Below, piece by piece: positions 1 to 5,988 of a DNA stretch of 6,033 nucleotides. The position numbers and the translations under genes were made by a program. The notes under the pieces were generated by a model that ran no database searches, was not told the origin of the DNA, and was given only the letters and a program-made list of their open reading frames with translations. Position 1 is the first letter of the stretch. The number at the start of each line of letters is the position of its first letter. Origin of the DNA: Dehalococcoidales bacterium (lineage in GTDB: Bacteria; Chloroflexota; Dehalococcoidia; Dehalococcoidales; UBA5760); the NCBI GenBank assembly GCA_018399795.1, contig JAGYOC010000172.1:1-6033 (forward strand), given 5' to 3'.

Positions 1-56
1 TGGTCATAAAGCCGCCTGGTCTCTCTCTCCGAATATCCATGCACATAACGATGCAT
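1..56 (-). CDS. Probable class I SAM-dependent methyltransferase, N-terminal fragment (cut by window edge)
   Basis: Read on the minus strand from an ATG at 56, the frame stays open to the left edge and gives about 18 residues, MHRYVHGYSERETRRLYD, followed by the start of a His or Gln codon. The HGYSERE..RL.D pattern is one I recognise from the extreme N-terminus of a family of SAM-dependent methyltransferases, where it comes just before the first glycine-rich SAM-binding motif. That SAM motif itself lies outside the window, so the call rests on this short signature. An AGGTG ribosome binding site at 67-63 sits six bases before the ATG, and a good promoter lies upstream on the same strand, which supports a real gene start. 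The substrate cannot be told. The gene is transcribed away from pdxS. What else it could be: any protein with a chance match over 18 residues, which I think is less likely. Confidence 0.62.
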   Translation of the reverse strand, partial: MHRYVHGYSERETRRLYD

Positions 57-62
57 ACAGAA

Positions 63-67
63 CACCT
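63..67 (-). promoter_or_regulatory. Ribosome binding site of the leftward methyltransferase gene
   Basis: On the minus strand the sequence AGGTG lies six bases before the ATG at 56. It favours this ATG over an upstream in-frame GTG and over the competing ATG at 84, which opens another frame. Confidence 0.5.
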
Positions 68-87
68 ACAACAACTCTTTCCATTGC

Positions 88-116
88 ATTATACTAGCCA
101 TAAGCAGAATCGCCAA
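88..116 (-). promoter_or_regulatory. Promoter for the leftward methyltransferase gene
   Basis: On the minus strand a perfect TATAAT -10 box (93-88) lies 17 bases after TTGGCG (116-111), a four-of-six match to the -35 consensus. The expected transcript start is near 81, giving a leader of about 25 bases before the ATG at 56. This follows the standard housekeeping sigma factor pattern. The spacing and the perfect -10 are seen directly; activity is inferred. Confidence 0.55.
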
Positions 117-156
117 TATATATCCCCTATCAAAGCCATATGCCGTCTAGCACTTC

Positions 157-185
157 TTGCCAATCAAACCTGGCAGTGATAAAAT
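157..185 (+). promoter_or_regulatory. Promoter for the pdxS-pdxT-ATPase operon
   Basis: TTGCCA at 157-162 and TAAAAT at 180-185 are separated by 17 bases, the ideal spacing for the housekeeping sigma factor. A TG at 177-178, one base before the -10 box, adds an extended -10 element. The expected transcript start is near 192, so the leader would be about 48 bases. The pdxS ribosome binding site (AGGGGG, 227-232) falls inside that leader. No riboswitch-like fold or obvious operator repeat was seen between the promoter and the gene. Confidence 0.6.
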
Positions 186-239
186 ACTATTGTAAACAGA
201 TCTATAAATCGATCATGAGGTTGATTAGGGGGCATTAAT

Positions 240-1121
240 ATGGAAAGTGGCACATGGGAAGTCAAGGCCGGTCTGGCCAAGATGCTGAAAGGCGGGGTAA
301 TTATGGATGTGGTTACCGCTGAGCACGCCAGGATCGCTCAGGAAGCAGGCGCCTGCGCGGTAATGGCGCTGGAGAGAGTCCCCGCCGATATCCGTGCCGC
401 CGGTGGAGTAGCCCGCATGGCCGACCCCACCGTCATCGAGAACATCAAGAAATCGGTATCCATACCGGTAATGGCCAAGTGCCGCATCGGACATTTCGTA
501 GAGGCTCGTGCCCTAGAAGCACTGGGGGTAGACTATATCGATGAATCAGAGGTATTAACCCCTGCCGATGAAAGTCACCATATCTGGAAGCATGACTTCA
601 AGGTACCCTTCGTCTGTGGATGCCGCAACTTGGGCGAAGCACTGCGCCGGTTGGGTGAGGGTGCTGCCATGATTCGAACCAAAGGTGAAGCAGGAACCGG
701 TAATGTCGTCGAAGCAGTCCGGCATATGCGTTCCGTAATGGGATCCATACGCAGATTGACCGGAATGTCCGAAGACGAGCTTATGGCTGAATCCAAAGAA
801 ATGGGGGCACCATTCGAGCTGGTCAGGGGAATACATCAGTCTGGAAAGTTTCCGGTGGTTAACTTCGCCGCCGGTGGAATAGCTACACCGGCTGATGCCG
901 CACTCATGATGCAACTGGGCGCCGACGGTGTTTTTGTTGGCTCCGGCATCTTCAAATCAGCCAATCCCGAAGTTATGGCCAAAGCCATAGTCAAGGCAAC
1001 CACACACTATCAGGATGCCGCCATCATCGCCGAGGTATCCAAGAACTTGGGCGAAGCCATGTCCGGTCTTGATATCAAGCAGATCCCTGAAGAAGAGTTG
1101 CTCGCATCCCGAGGATGGTAA
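240..1121 (+). CDS. pdxS: Pyridoxal 5'-phosphate synthase, lyase subunit PdxS
   Basis: PdxS is the synthase part of the deoxyxylulose-5-phosphate-independent vitamin B6 pathway. It builds pyridoxal 5'-phosphate in the cytoplasm from ribose 5-phosphate, glyceraldehyde 3-phosphate and ammonia supplied by PdxT. The 293-residue product has the usual family length and is a (beta/alpha)8 barrel. The N-terminal [16 protein letters not shown] stretch and IMDV with Asp23 are typical. Lys80 in [10 protein letters not shown] and Lys148 in [11 protein letters not shown] correspond to the two catalytic lysines of the family (Lys81 and Lys149 in Bacillus subtilis). The phosphate-binding loops [14 protein letters not shown] (208-221) and [10 protein letters not shown] (229-238) are intact. 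The ATG at 240 has an AGGGGG ribosome binding site seven bases upstream. The gene is first in its operon, with pdxT one base after its stop. Nothing is odd about it. Confidence 0.98.
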   Translation: MESGTWEVKAGLAKMLKGGVIMDVVTAEHARIAQEAGACAVMALERVPADIRAAGGVARMADPTVIENIKKSVSIPVMAKCRIGHFVEARALEALGVDYIDESEVLTPADESHHIWKHDFKVPFVCGCRNLGEALRRLGEGAAMIRTKGEAGTGNVVEAVRHMRSVMGSIRRLTGMSEDELMAESKEMGAPFELVRGIHQSGKFPVVNFAAGGIATPADAALMMQLGADGVFVGSGIFKSANPEVMAKAIVKATTHYQDAAIIAEVSKNLGEAMSGLDIKQIPEEELLASRGW

Positions 1122-1122
1122 G

Positions 1123-1707
1123 ATGAGAATAGGTGTCCTTGCCATGCAGGGAGCCTTTGCCGAACATATCGCCATGCTGCACCTTCTAGGCATTGAAACG
1201 ATACCGGTCCGTCTACCACCGGATCTAAAATTTCTTGAGGGCCTTATCATACCCGGGGGTGAGAGCACTACTATCGCATCCCTTATGTCAAGTTATAGTA
1301 TCGCCGGTGAAGTAAAAAGGCTGGCTCAAGCCGGCCTGCCGATAATGGGAACCTGTGCCGGAATGATACTAATGTCCAGGGAAGTTACCGACCTTGATGT
1401 GGAACCGCTGGGGCTAATGGACATAACGGTGAAAAGAAATGCATTCGGCCGCCAAAAAGAGAGCTTCGAAACGGAACTTTGCATACCGGTACTGGGCGAA
1501 GCCCCTTTTCGGGGTATATTCATCAGGGCCCCTCTTATCGAAAGCATAAACGGTAAAACAGAGATACTGACCAGACTTGCCGATGGCACCATAGTCGCAG
1601 CCAGGGAAGATAATCTGCTAGCTACCGCTTTCCACCCTGAGCTGGCCGGGGACCCCAGATTTCACCAGTATTTTTTGGAGATTATCGACGAACACAGAAA
1701 ATCTTGA
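1123..1707 (+). CDS. pdxT: Pyridoxal 5'-phosphate synthase, glutaminase subunit PdxT
   Basis: PdxT is a class I glutamine amidotransferase. It hydrolyses glutamine and channels ammonia to PdxS, and in known cases the two form a 12:12 complex. The 194-residue product has normal length. It opens with MRIGVLAMQGAFAEH, carries the PGGEST oxyanion and substrate loop at 44-49, and has an intact triad: Cys78 in GTCAGM, and His171 and Glu173 in FHPEL. The IRAP stretch near 134-137 is also typical. The frame stays open upstream to 1015 inside pdxS, but the start is set at the ATG at 1123. The family N-terminus begins there, and GAGG at 1111-1114 gives a ribosome binding site. One base separates it from pdxS, so translation is probably coupled and subunit ratios matched. 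The stop overlaps or closely precedes the next gene. Confidence 0.98.
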   Translation: MRIGVLAMQGAFAEHIAMLHLLGIETIPVRLPPDLKFLEGLIIPGGESTTIASLMSSYSIAGEVKRLAQAGLPIMGTCAGMILMSREVTDLDVEPLGLMDITVKRNAFGRQKESFETELCIPVLGEAPFRGIFIRAPLIESINGKTEILTRLADGTIVAAREDNLLATAFHPELAGDPRFHQYFLEIIDEHRKS

Positions 1708-1712
1708 AGCTA

Positions 1713-1718
1713 AGAGGA
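1713..1718 (+). promoter_or_regulatory. Ribosome binding site that decides the ATPase start
   Basis: AGAGGA lies six bases before the TTG at 1725, an ideal distance. The earlier TTG at 1704, which overlaps the pdxT stop, has no purine-rich site at a proper distance, and the TTG at 1719 is directly next to this site and so too close. This favours initiation at 1725. Confidence 0.5.
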
Positions 1719-1724
1719 TTGCTT

Positions 1725-3242
1725 TTGCAAAAGGTTATTACCGATGATCTGGAAGCCCTGCTCGATATTCTTCCTCCATACGTCCGCCAGCCACTTTGCG
1801 AGCAGACCAATAACTATGAGCTGCTGGAGGTAATCCTTGACCTCGGGCGGCCCGCAGAAGCCCGCTTCTCCAACCGTGAGGTAATCCTCAACCCCAAGGA
1901 TATCGACGAAGCCGACCTCGATTATGTCATCTCACGGGTAGGCAGCTTCGGCGATGACAACAGGGCTGGAATAGAGCGCACCCTGCATCGAATCTCGGCC
2001 ATTCGCAACCGGAAACGCCGCATTGTCGGACTCACCTGCCGTGTGGGAAGAGCCGTTTTCGGCACCATCAAAATCATTGAAGACATCGTTAAAACGGGCA
2101 AGAGCATCCTTCTCCTTGGTGGTCCCGGAGTGGGAAAGACAACCATGTTACGTGAGGTGGCCAGAGTGCTAGCCGACGATTTCGAGAAGAGGGTTATCAT
2201 CGTCGACACATCCAATGAAATCGCCGGTGACGGTGATATACCCCACCCGGCTATCGGGCATGCCCGGCGGATGCAGGTAGCAACACCAACCAGACAGCAT
2301 GCCGTTATGATTGAAGCGGTCGAAAATCATATGCCTGAGGTAATAGTAATCGATGAAATCGGCACAGAACTAGAAGCACAAGCAGCCCGTACCATTGCCG
2401 AACGCGGTGTACAGCTCATCGGTACAGCGCACGGCACCACTCTGGAAAACCTGATGATGAATCCGACCCTCTGTGACCTCATCGGGGGAATACAGACGGT
2501 AACGCTTGGTGACGAAGAAGCCAAAAGGAGAGGCACCAAGAAGTCAATCTTGGAGCGCACTTCAGCGCCAACCTTCAACATAGTCATCGAGATCCAAGAC
2601 TGGGACCGGGTAGCAATACGGCCCGACGTCGATGAAGCAGTCGATGCCATCCTGCGTGGGCAGGTGCTTGACACCGAGATACGTGACCTGGACAAAAATG
2701 GCGCGGTCAGGATCTCAAAACATACAGACACCTCCACCACGACGGTGCCCGGCAGTGGCAGAAAGCCAATGGGCAAGAATGAACCAGCCAGGGTATACAT
2801 CTTTGGAATAAATCGGGGACGATTGGAGCAGATTACCAAGGAAATGAAGCTGGATCTAAATATAGTACAGAATATGAACGACGCCGAACTCTTCATAACC
2901 TCGAAAAACTACTATCGCCGCAAGCCGCAAAAGGTGAGGGATGCCGAGGCCGCCAAGCTACCACTCTACGTTTTAAAGAGCAATACGCCAGCCCAGATGA
3001 GGCAGCTTCTGTCCGATATATACCCTTCCGACATGCCGGATAAGTCAAATTTTCTGAAGCGAGCCCTGGTAGAGGCAGAAGAGGCGGTCAACCAGTTGAA
3101 GGAAGGGCAGCAGGACGGCATTGACCTCAGCCCGCAGAGCGCCTATATAAGGCGATTACAACATTTGATAGCCAGAAGAAACGATCTGCTGTCCCAGAGT
3201 ACCGGTAAAGACCCCAACCGCAGGGTCAGGATATATTGTTAA
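1725..3242 (+). CDS. SpoIIIAA/Ycf45-like P-loop ATPase with C-terminal R3H nucleic-acid-binding domain
   Basis: I recognise the family but not a proven function. From the TTG at 1725 the product has 505 residues. After an N-terminal region (about 1-120) comes a RecA-like/AAA ATPase core related to stage III sporulation protein AA and plastid Ycf45. It has Walker A GGPGVGKTT (132-140, Lys138), Walker B VIVIDEIG (206-213, Asp210-Glu211) and a GTAHGTTLENL stretch (233-243). A polar, Thr/Ser-rich linker follows at about 334-355. Next is a conserved YIFGINRGR segment (358-366) with a basic NYYRRK patch. The tail from about 466 matches an R3H domain, with Arg476 and His480 spaced as RxxxH and a closing RRVRIY strand. 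R3H domains bind single-stranded nucleic acid, so a cytoplasmic role in DNA or RNA handling is likely. No membrane segment is seen. An alternative start is TTG 1704 (512 residues), overlapping the pdxT stop. Either way it is probably co-transcribed with pdxST. Confidence 0.88.
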   Translation: MQKVITDDLEALLDILPPYVRQPLCEQTNNYELLEVILDLGRPAEARFSNREVILNPKDIDEADLDYVISRVGSFGDDNRAGIERTLHRISAIRNRKRRIVGLTCRVGRAVFGTIKIIEDIVKTGKSILLLGGPGVGKTTMLREVARVLADDFEKRVIIVDTSNEIAGDGDIPHPAIGHARRMQVATPTRQHAVMIEAVENHMPEVIVIDEIGTELEAQAARTIAERGVQLIGTAHGTTLENLMMNPTLCDLIGGIQTVTLGDEEAKRRGTKKSILERTSAPTFNIVIEIQDWDRVAIRPDVDEAVDAILRGQVLDTEIRDLDKNGAVRISKHTDTSTTTVPGSGRKPMGKNEPARVYIFGINRGRLEQITKEMKLDLNIVQNMNDAELFITSKNYYRRKPQKVRDAEAAKLPLYVLKSNTPAQMRQLLSDIYPSDMPDKSNFLKRALVEAEEAVNQLKEGQQDGIDLSPQSAYIRRLQHLIARRNDLLSQSTGKDPNRRVRIYC

Positions 3243-3260
3243 CTCCAAAAACACCCCCCG

Positions 3261-3290
3261 TTGATAAAACCACCGCATTTCCAATATACT
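3261..3290 (+). promoter_or_regulatory. Probable promoter for the tmk-mnmA-rnhB-yraN group
   Basis: TTGATA (3261-3266) and TATACT (3285-3290) each match the housekeeping consensus at five of six bases and are separated by 18 bases. Transcription would begin near 3297, leaving a very short leader of about 14 bases that just includes the GAGG ribosome binding site at 3302-3305. No hairpin with a T-run was found between the ATPase stop and here, so read-through from the pdxS promoter may also feed tmk. Confidence 0.42.
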
Positions 3291-3310
3291 AACCTTTACT
3301 CGAGGTAATC

Positions 3311-3931
3311 ATGTCTTTATTCATCACATTTGAGGGGGGGGAGGGAAGCGGCAAGTCCGTTCATTCCAGAAGGCTCTACCGCCGACTCCTCAAAAATGGC
3401 TTTCCGACCGTTCTTACCTGCGAACCGGGGGGTACTACGGTAGGCAGGAAAATCGCACGCTGGATAAAGTGGAATGGCGACAGCAGTATCACACCTGTAG
3501 CCGAGCTGATGTTGTTCAATGCCGCCCGCGCCCAATCGGTAAACCAGATAATCAAACCAGCTCTGGAAAACAGCATGGCCGTCATCAGCGACCGCTATAC
3601 CGATTCAACCACCGCATACCAGGGATACGGTAGGATGCTCGACACCGCAACCGTGCTGGCCGTGAATAACGCCGCCACTGGGGTATTTAAGCCATCCTTA
3701 ACTGTGCTTCTCGATGTGCCGGTTGAAGTAGGGCTAAAAAGAAAGGACAAAAACTCCAGAGACCGCTTTGAGCGGGAGGAGTTCGACTTTCATCAGCGGG
3801 TGAGAGACGGTTATCTAAGACTTGCCGCAAATGAGCCCTCGCGCTGGCTGGTTATCGACGGAACGCAGAGCAGGGACATAATCGCCGGAGTTATCTGGCA
3901 GAAGGTCAGCAGGCTTCTGGAAGGGTTGTAA
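3311..3931 (+). CDS. tmk: Thymidylate kinase (dTMP kinase)
   Basis: The enzyme phosphorylates dTMP to dTDP with ATP in the cytoplasm, a required step in dTTP supply. The 206-residue product has the usual length. It shows the P-loop FEGGEGSGKS (7-16, Lys15), the EPGGT motif (38-42), the DRYTDST segment with Asp94-Arg95 for dTMP binding, and AYQGYGR (102-108). The P-loop has no basic residue between its glycines, whereas the lid region (about 143-155) is rich in Lys and Arg. This is the arrangement of the bacterial, E. coli-like type II enzymes. The ATG at 3311 follows GAGG at 3302-3305. The stop lies 11 bases before mnmA. It probably leads its own transcription unit, given the promoter just upstream. 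Confidence 0.96.
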   Translation: MSLFITFEGGEGSGKSVHSRRLYRRLLKNGFPTVLTCEPGGTTVGRKIARWIKWNGDSSITPVAELMLFNAARAQSVNQIIKPALENSMAVISDRYTDSTTAYQGYGRMLDTATVLAVNNAATGVFKPSLTVLLDVPVEVGLKRKDKNSRDRFEREEFDFHQRVRDGYLRLAANEPSRWLVIDGTQSRDIIAGVIWQKVSRLLEGL

Positions 3932-3942
3932 CGAAGGCACAG

Positions 3943-5001
3943 ATGGCTAACAGACAGGTTATCGTGGCGATGAGTGGAGGCATAGATTCCCTAATGGCGG
4001 CCATCCTGCTCAAGAAGAGTGGCCGCTACCAGGTAAGCGCCGTACACCTCAAGCTATTCGCCTATAACAGCCAGGAAAGCGATATCGAAGGCCTCAAAGA
4101 TACCTGCCGTGGGCTCGACATCCCCCTTGAGGTCGTAGATTTTGAAGAGGAATTTCGCCGTTCTGTTGTCGACTATTTCTGCCGGGAATACCGTTTCGGC
4201 CGTACTCCGAACCCATGTACCACCTGCAATAAGGAAATAAAATTCGGCTTTCTCCTCAATAAGGTACTTACAGGTGGTTTTGATTACCTGGCTACCGGAC
4301 ACTACGCACGTGTGGAGTATTCCCCACATAGATACCATCTGCTCAGGGGCAGAGACCCCTCCAAAGACCAATCCTACTTCCTTTATCGTCTCGGCCAGAA
4401 GGAATTGAAGCACCTTATCCTGCCACTGGGCAACCTGTTTAAATCGGAGGTAATAGTAAAAGCTCACCGCCTGAGCATTAAAGCCAATGGCAAAGAGGAT
4501 AGCCAGGATATCTGCTTTGTTCGTGATAACGACTACCGTGCCTTTCTGGCAGGTTGTATTCCGCTCGAAGAGGGGGATATCATAGATACAGCCGGCAATA
4601 CCCTGGGCAAACACCGTGGCCTATCACTCTATACTGTTGGCCAGAGACAAAAGCTGGGTTTGAGTTCAGGAAAGAGGCTCTACGTATTGAAAATTGACAC
4701 CCAGAGCAACAGGATTGTAGTGGGCAGCAAAAAAGAGCTGCTGAACCATAAACTTATTGCACGTGATATGACCTGGGTCAGCGGGGTACCGCCAATGGAT
4801 GAAGGCAATATTACAGCCAGAATCCGCTATGGCACAGAAGAGGCATCTGTCCGTCTGCGTAATAAGGATTCAGGCATGGAGGTAACCTTCGACAGAGCAC
4901 AGAGTGCAATTGCCCCCGGTCAGGATGTCGTTTTCTACCGTGGTGAAGAAGTACTGGGCGGAGGTATCATTGAAAGAGCGAACCGTGAGAACGAAAAGTA
5001 A
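3943..5001 (+). CDS. mnmA: tRNA-specific 2-thiouridylase MnmA
   Basis: MnmA adenylates and then thiolates C2 of the wobble uridine U34 in the tRNAs for Lys, Glu and Gln, which stabilises decoding. The 352-residue product has near-normal length. The PP-loop that binds ATP is SGGIDS (11-16), where most relatives have SGGVDSS. The stretch TPNPCTTCNKEIKF (88-101) holds the sulfur-handling cysteine Cys95, equivalent to E. coli Cys102. Cys191 in DICFV matches the second catalytic cysteine, Cys199 in E. coli. GHYARV (119-124) and KDQSYFL (141-147) are typical, and the C-terminal beta-barrel ends in a GGGII strand. Position 92 is Cys where the E. coli enzyme has Asp99, making a CxxC pair. The ATG at 3943 has GAAGG five bases upstream. 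It lies 11 bases after tmk and overlaps the chosen rnhB start by 17 bases. Confidence 0.96.
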   Translation: MANRQVIVAMSGGIDSLMAAILLKKSGRYQVSAVHLKLFAYNSQESDIEGLKDTCRGLDIPLEVVDFEEEFRRSVVDYFCREYRFGRTPNPCTTCNKEIKFGFLLNKVLTGGFDYLATGHYARVEYSPHRYHLLRGRDPSKDQSYFLYRLGQKELKHLILPLGNLFKSEVIVKAHRLSIKANGKEDSQDICFVRDNDYRAFLAGCIPLEEGDIIDTAGNTLGKHRGLSLYTVGQRQKLGLSSGKRLYVLKIDTQSNRIVVGSKKELLNHKLIARDMTWVSGVPPMDEGNITARIRYGTEEASVRLRNKDSGMEVTFDRAQSAIAPGQDVVFYRGEEVLGGGIIERANRENEK

Positions 5002-5626
5002 CCCGTCGTTACCCTCACTGGCCGAGGAAGAGGGAATGAGATCGGCAGGGCACCATCTCATCGCCGGTATTGACGAAGCAGGAAGGGGAGCCCTAGCCGG
5101 CCCAGTAGCCGCCGCAGCAGTTATACTACCCCCACTGGTTAAAGCCCCCTGGCAGGAAGAAATAAGGGACTCCAAGCTACTCAGTCCCTCCCGCCGGGAA
5201 TACCTGTATCATCATATCCAGGATATTTCTCTGTCCACCGGTACCGGGATGGCCATGCCGGATATCATTGACTCAAGTGGAATAGTGGGTGCAACCAGGT
5301 ATGCCATGAAAATGGCCGTCGAGATTCTTTCACCACCTCCTGATTGCCTTCTCATCGACTATTTGCTCCTGCCCGGGGTAAAACTGCCCCAAAAAGGCAT
5401 CGTAGGTGGTGACAGATTATGCTTCTCCATCGCCTGCGCCTCCATAATCGCCAAGGTAACCCGCGATAGATTCATGACCGAAATGGACGCAACTTACCCC
5501 GGCTACGGACTGGCCCAACACAAGGGCTACGGAACCAGGCAACATATCGCCTGTCTTCAGCGTATAGGAGCCTGTCCCATCCACCGCCGCTCCTTCTTAC
5601 CGGTAAGAAAGCTGTGTGAAAAGTGA
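4985..5626 (+). CDS. rnhB: Ribonuclease HII
   Basis: RNase HII cuts the RNA strand of RNA-DNA hybrids and nicks at single ribonucleotides built into DNA, starting their repair. From the GTG at 4985 the product has 213 residues, normal for the family. Catalytic acidic residues are all present: Asp30 and Glu31 in IAGIDEAGRG, Asp125 in LLIDYL and Asp143 in VGGDRL. The SIACASIIAKVTRDRFM stretch (148-164) and YPGYGLAQHKGYGT (171-184) are diagnostic. The GTG start is chosen because the family usually has a PSLxxE segment about 20 residues before the first catalytic Asp, and this is present (residues 10-15). An ATG at 5036 has a better ribosome binding site (GAGGA, 5024-5028) but would lose that segment; a GTG at 4904 would reach far into mnmA. 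The gene overlaps mnmA by 17 bases and yraN by 4, so translational coupling is likely. Confidence 0.95.
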   Translation: MRTKSNPSLPSLAEEEGMRSAGHHLIAGIDEAGRGALAGPVAAAAVILPPLVKAPWQEEIRDSKLLSPSRREYLYHHIQDISLSTGTGMAMPDIIDSSGIVGATRYAMKMAVEILSPPPDCLLIDYLLLPGVKLPQKGIVGGDRLCFSIACASIIAKVTRDRFMTEMDATYPGYGLAQHKGYGTRQHIACLQRIGACPIHRRSFLPVRKLCEK

Positions 5627-5988
5627 AGCGACGGGATACGGGCATCCGGGGCGAAAACATAGCACGCGATTTCCTCAAGAAGAGAGGATTCCGCATTCTG
5701 GAAACCAACTACCGCTGCCCCAGGGGAGAAATAGATATCATTGCCAGGCACCATGATTACCTCGTATTTATCGAGGTAAGAACAAAAACAGGCACTGAAT
5801 TTGGCAGCCCCGAGGAATCCATAACCCAGACAAAGAAAAAACACTTGAAGACTACCGCTCTCTACTATATTGAGAGACACACGGATTTGCCTTCGCTGTA
5901 TCGAATCGATGTGGTAGCGATCGAGATGGACAAGAGAGGCAAGCCCCTGCGCATCACGCTTATCGATAACGCCGTTGGTGAAGGGTGA
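5623..5988 (+). CDS. yraN: YraN/UPF0102 family protein, predicted nuclease fold
   Basis: The 121-residue product matches the UPF0102 family in length and motifs. These are GIRGENIARDFLKKRGFRIL (7-26), NYRCPRGEIDIIA (29-41) and FIEVRTKTG (49-57). Glu36, Asp38, Glu51 and Arg53 fall where an endonuclease-like (PD-(D/E)xK-type) fold has its active residues, with Arg in place of the usual Lys at the EVK position. The biochemical role of the family is not established to my knowledge; its common placement beside rnhB suggests work on DNA or RNA. The GTG start shares four bases (GTGA) with the rnhB stop, and no strong ribosome binding site is visible. It therefore probably depends on coupled translation from rnhB. 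Confidence 0.92.
   Translation: MKRRDTGIRGENIARDFLKKRGFRILETNYRCPRGEIDIIARHHDYLVFIEVRTKTGTEFGSPEESITQTKKKHLKTTALYYIERHTDLPSLYRIDVVAIEMDKRGKPLRITLIDNAVGEG

Noticed and set aside
4..84. Small minus-strand frame of 26 codons starting at the ATG at 84
   Set aside because: It has a hydrophobic stretch like a short membrane peptide, but it starts at or upstream of the predicted transcript start (near 81) and competes with the methyltransferase frame, which has both a motif and a ribosome binding site.
199..214. Two GATC copies in the pdxS leader that could pair as a stem
   Set aside because: Only four base pairs around an eight-base AT-rich loop; too weak to call a regulatory fold or operator.
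1015..1122. Upstream extension of the pdxT frame into pdxS
   Set aside because: The 36 added residues are the pdxS C-terminus read in another frame. PdxT proteins begin at the MRIGVLAMQG stretch, which has its own ribosome binding site.
2327..2896. Long minus-strand open frame of 189 codons opposite the ATPase gene
   Set aside because: Its translation is Ser/Arg/Pro-rich with no recognisable motif, and the plus strand here encodes the Walker B, linker and downstream conserved regions of a clear family. It is a shadow frame.
3243..3260. Possible terminator after the ATPase gene (A-run and C-run)
   Set aside because: There is no complementary arm to form a hairpin and no T-run following it.
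4054..4614. Minus-strand open frame of 186 codons opposite mnmA
   Set aside because: No family motif is visible, and it lies wholly across the MnmA catalytic region, which explains the sequence better.
4904..4984. GTG start at 4904 for rnhB
   Set aside because: It would overlap mnmA by 98 bases, and the added residues do not resemble any RNase HII N-terminus.
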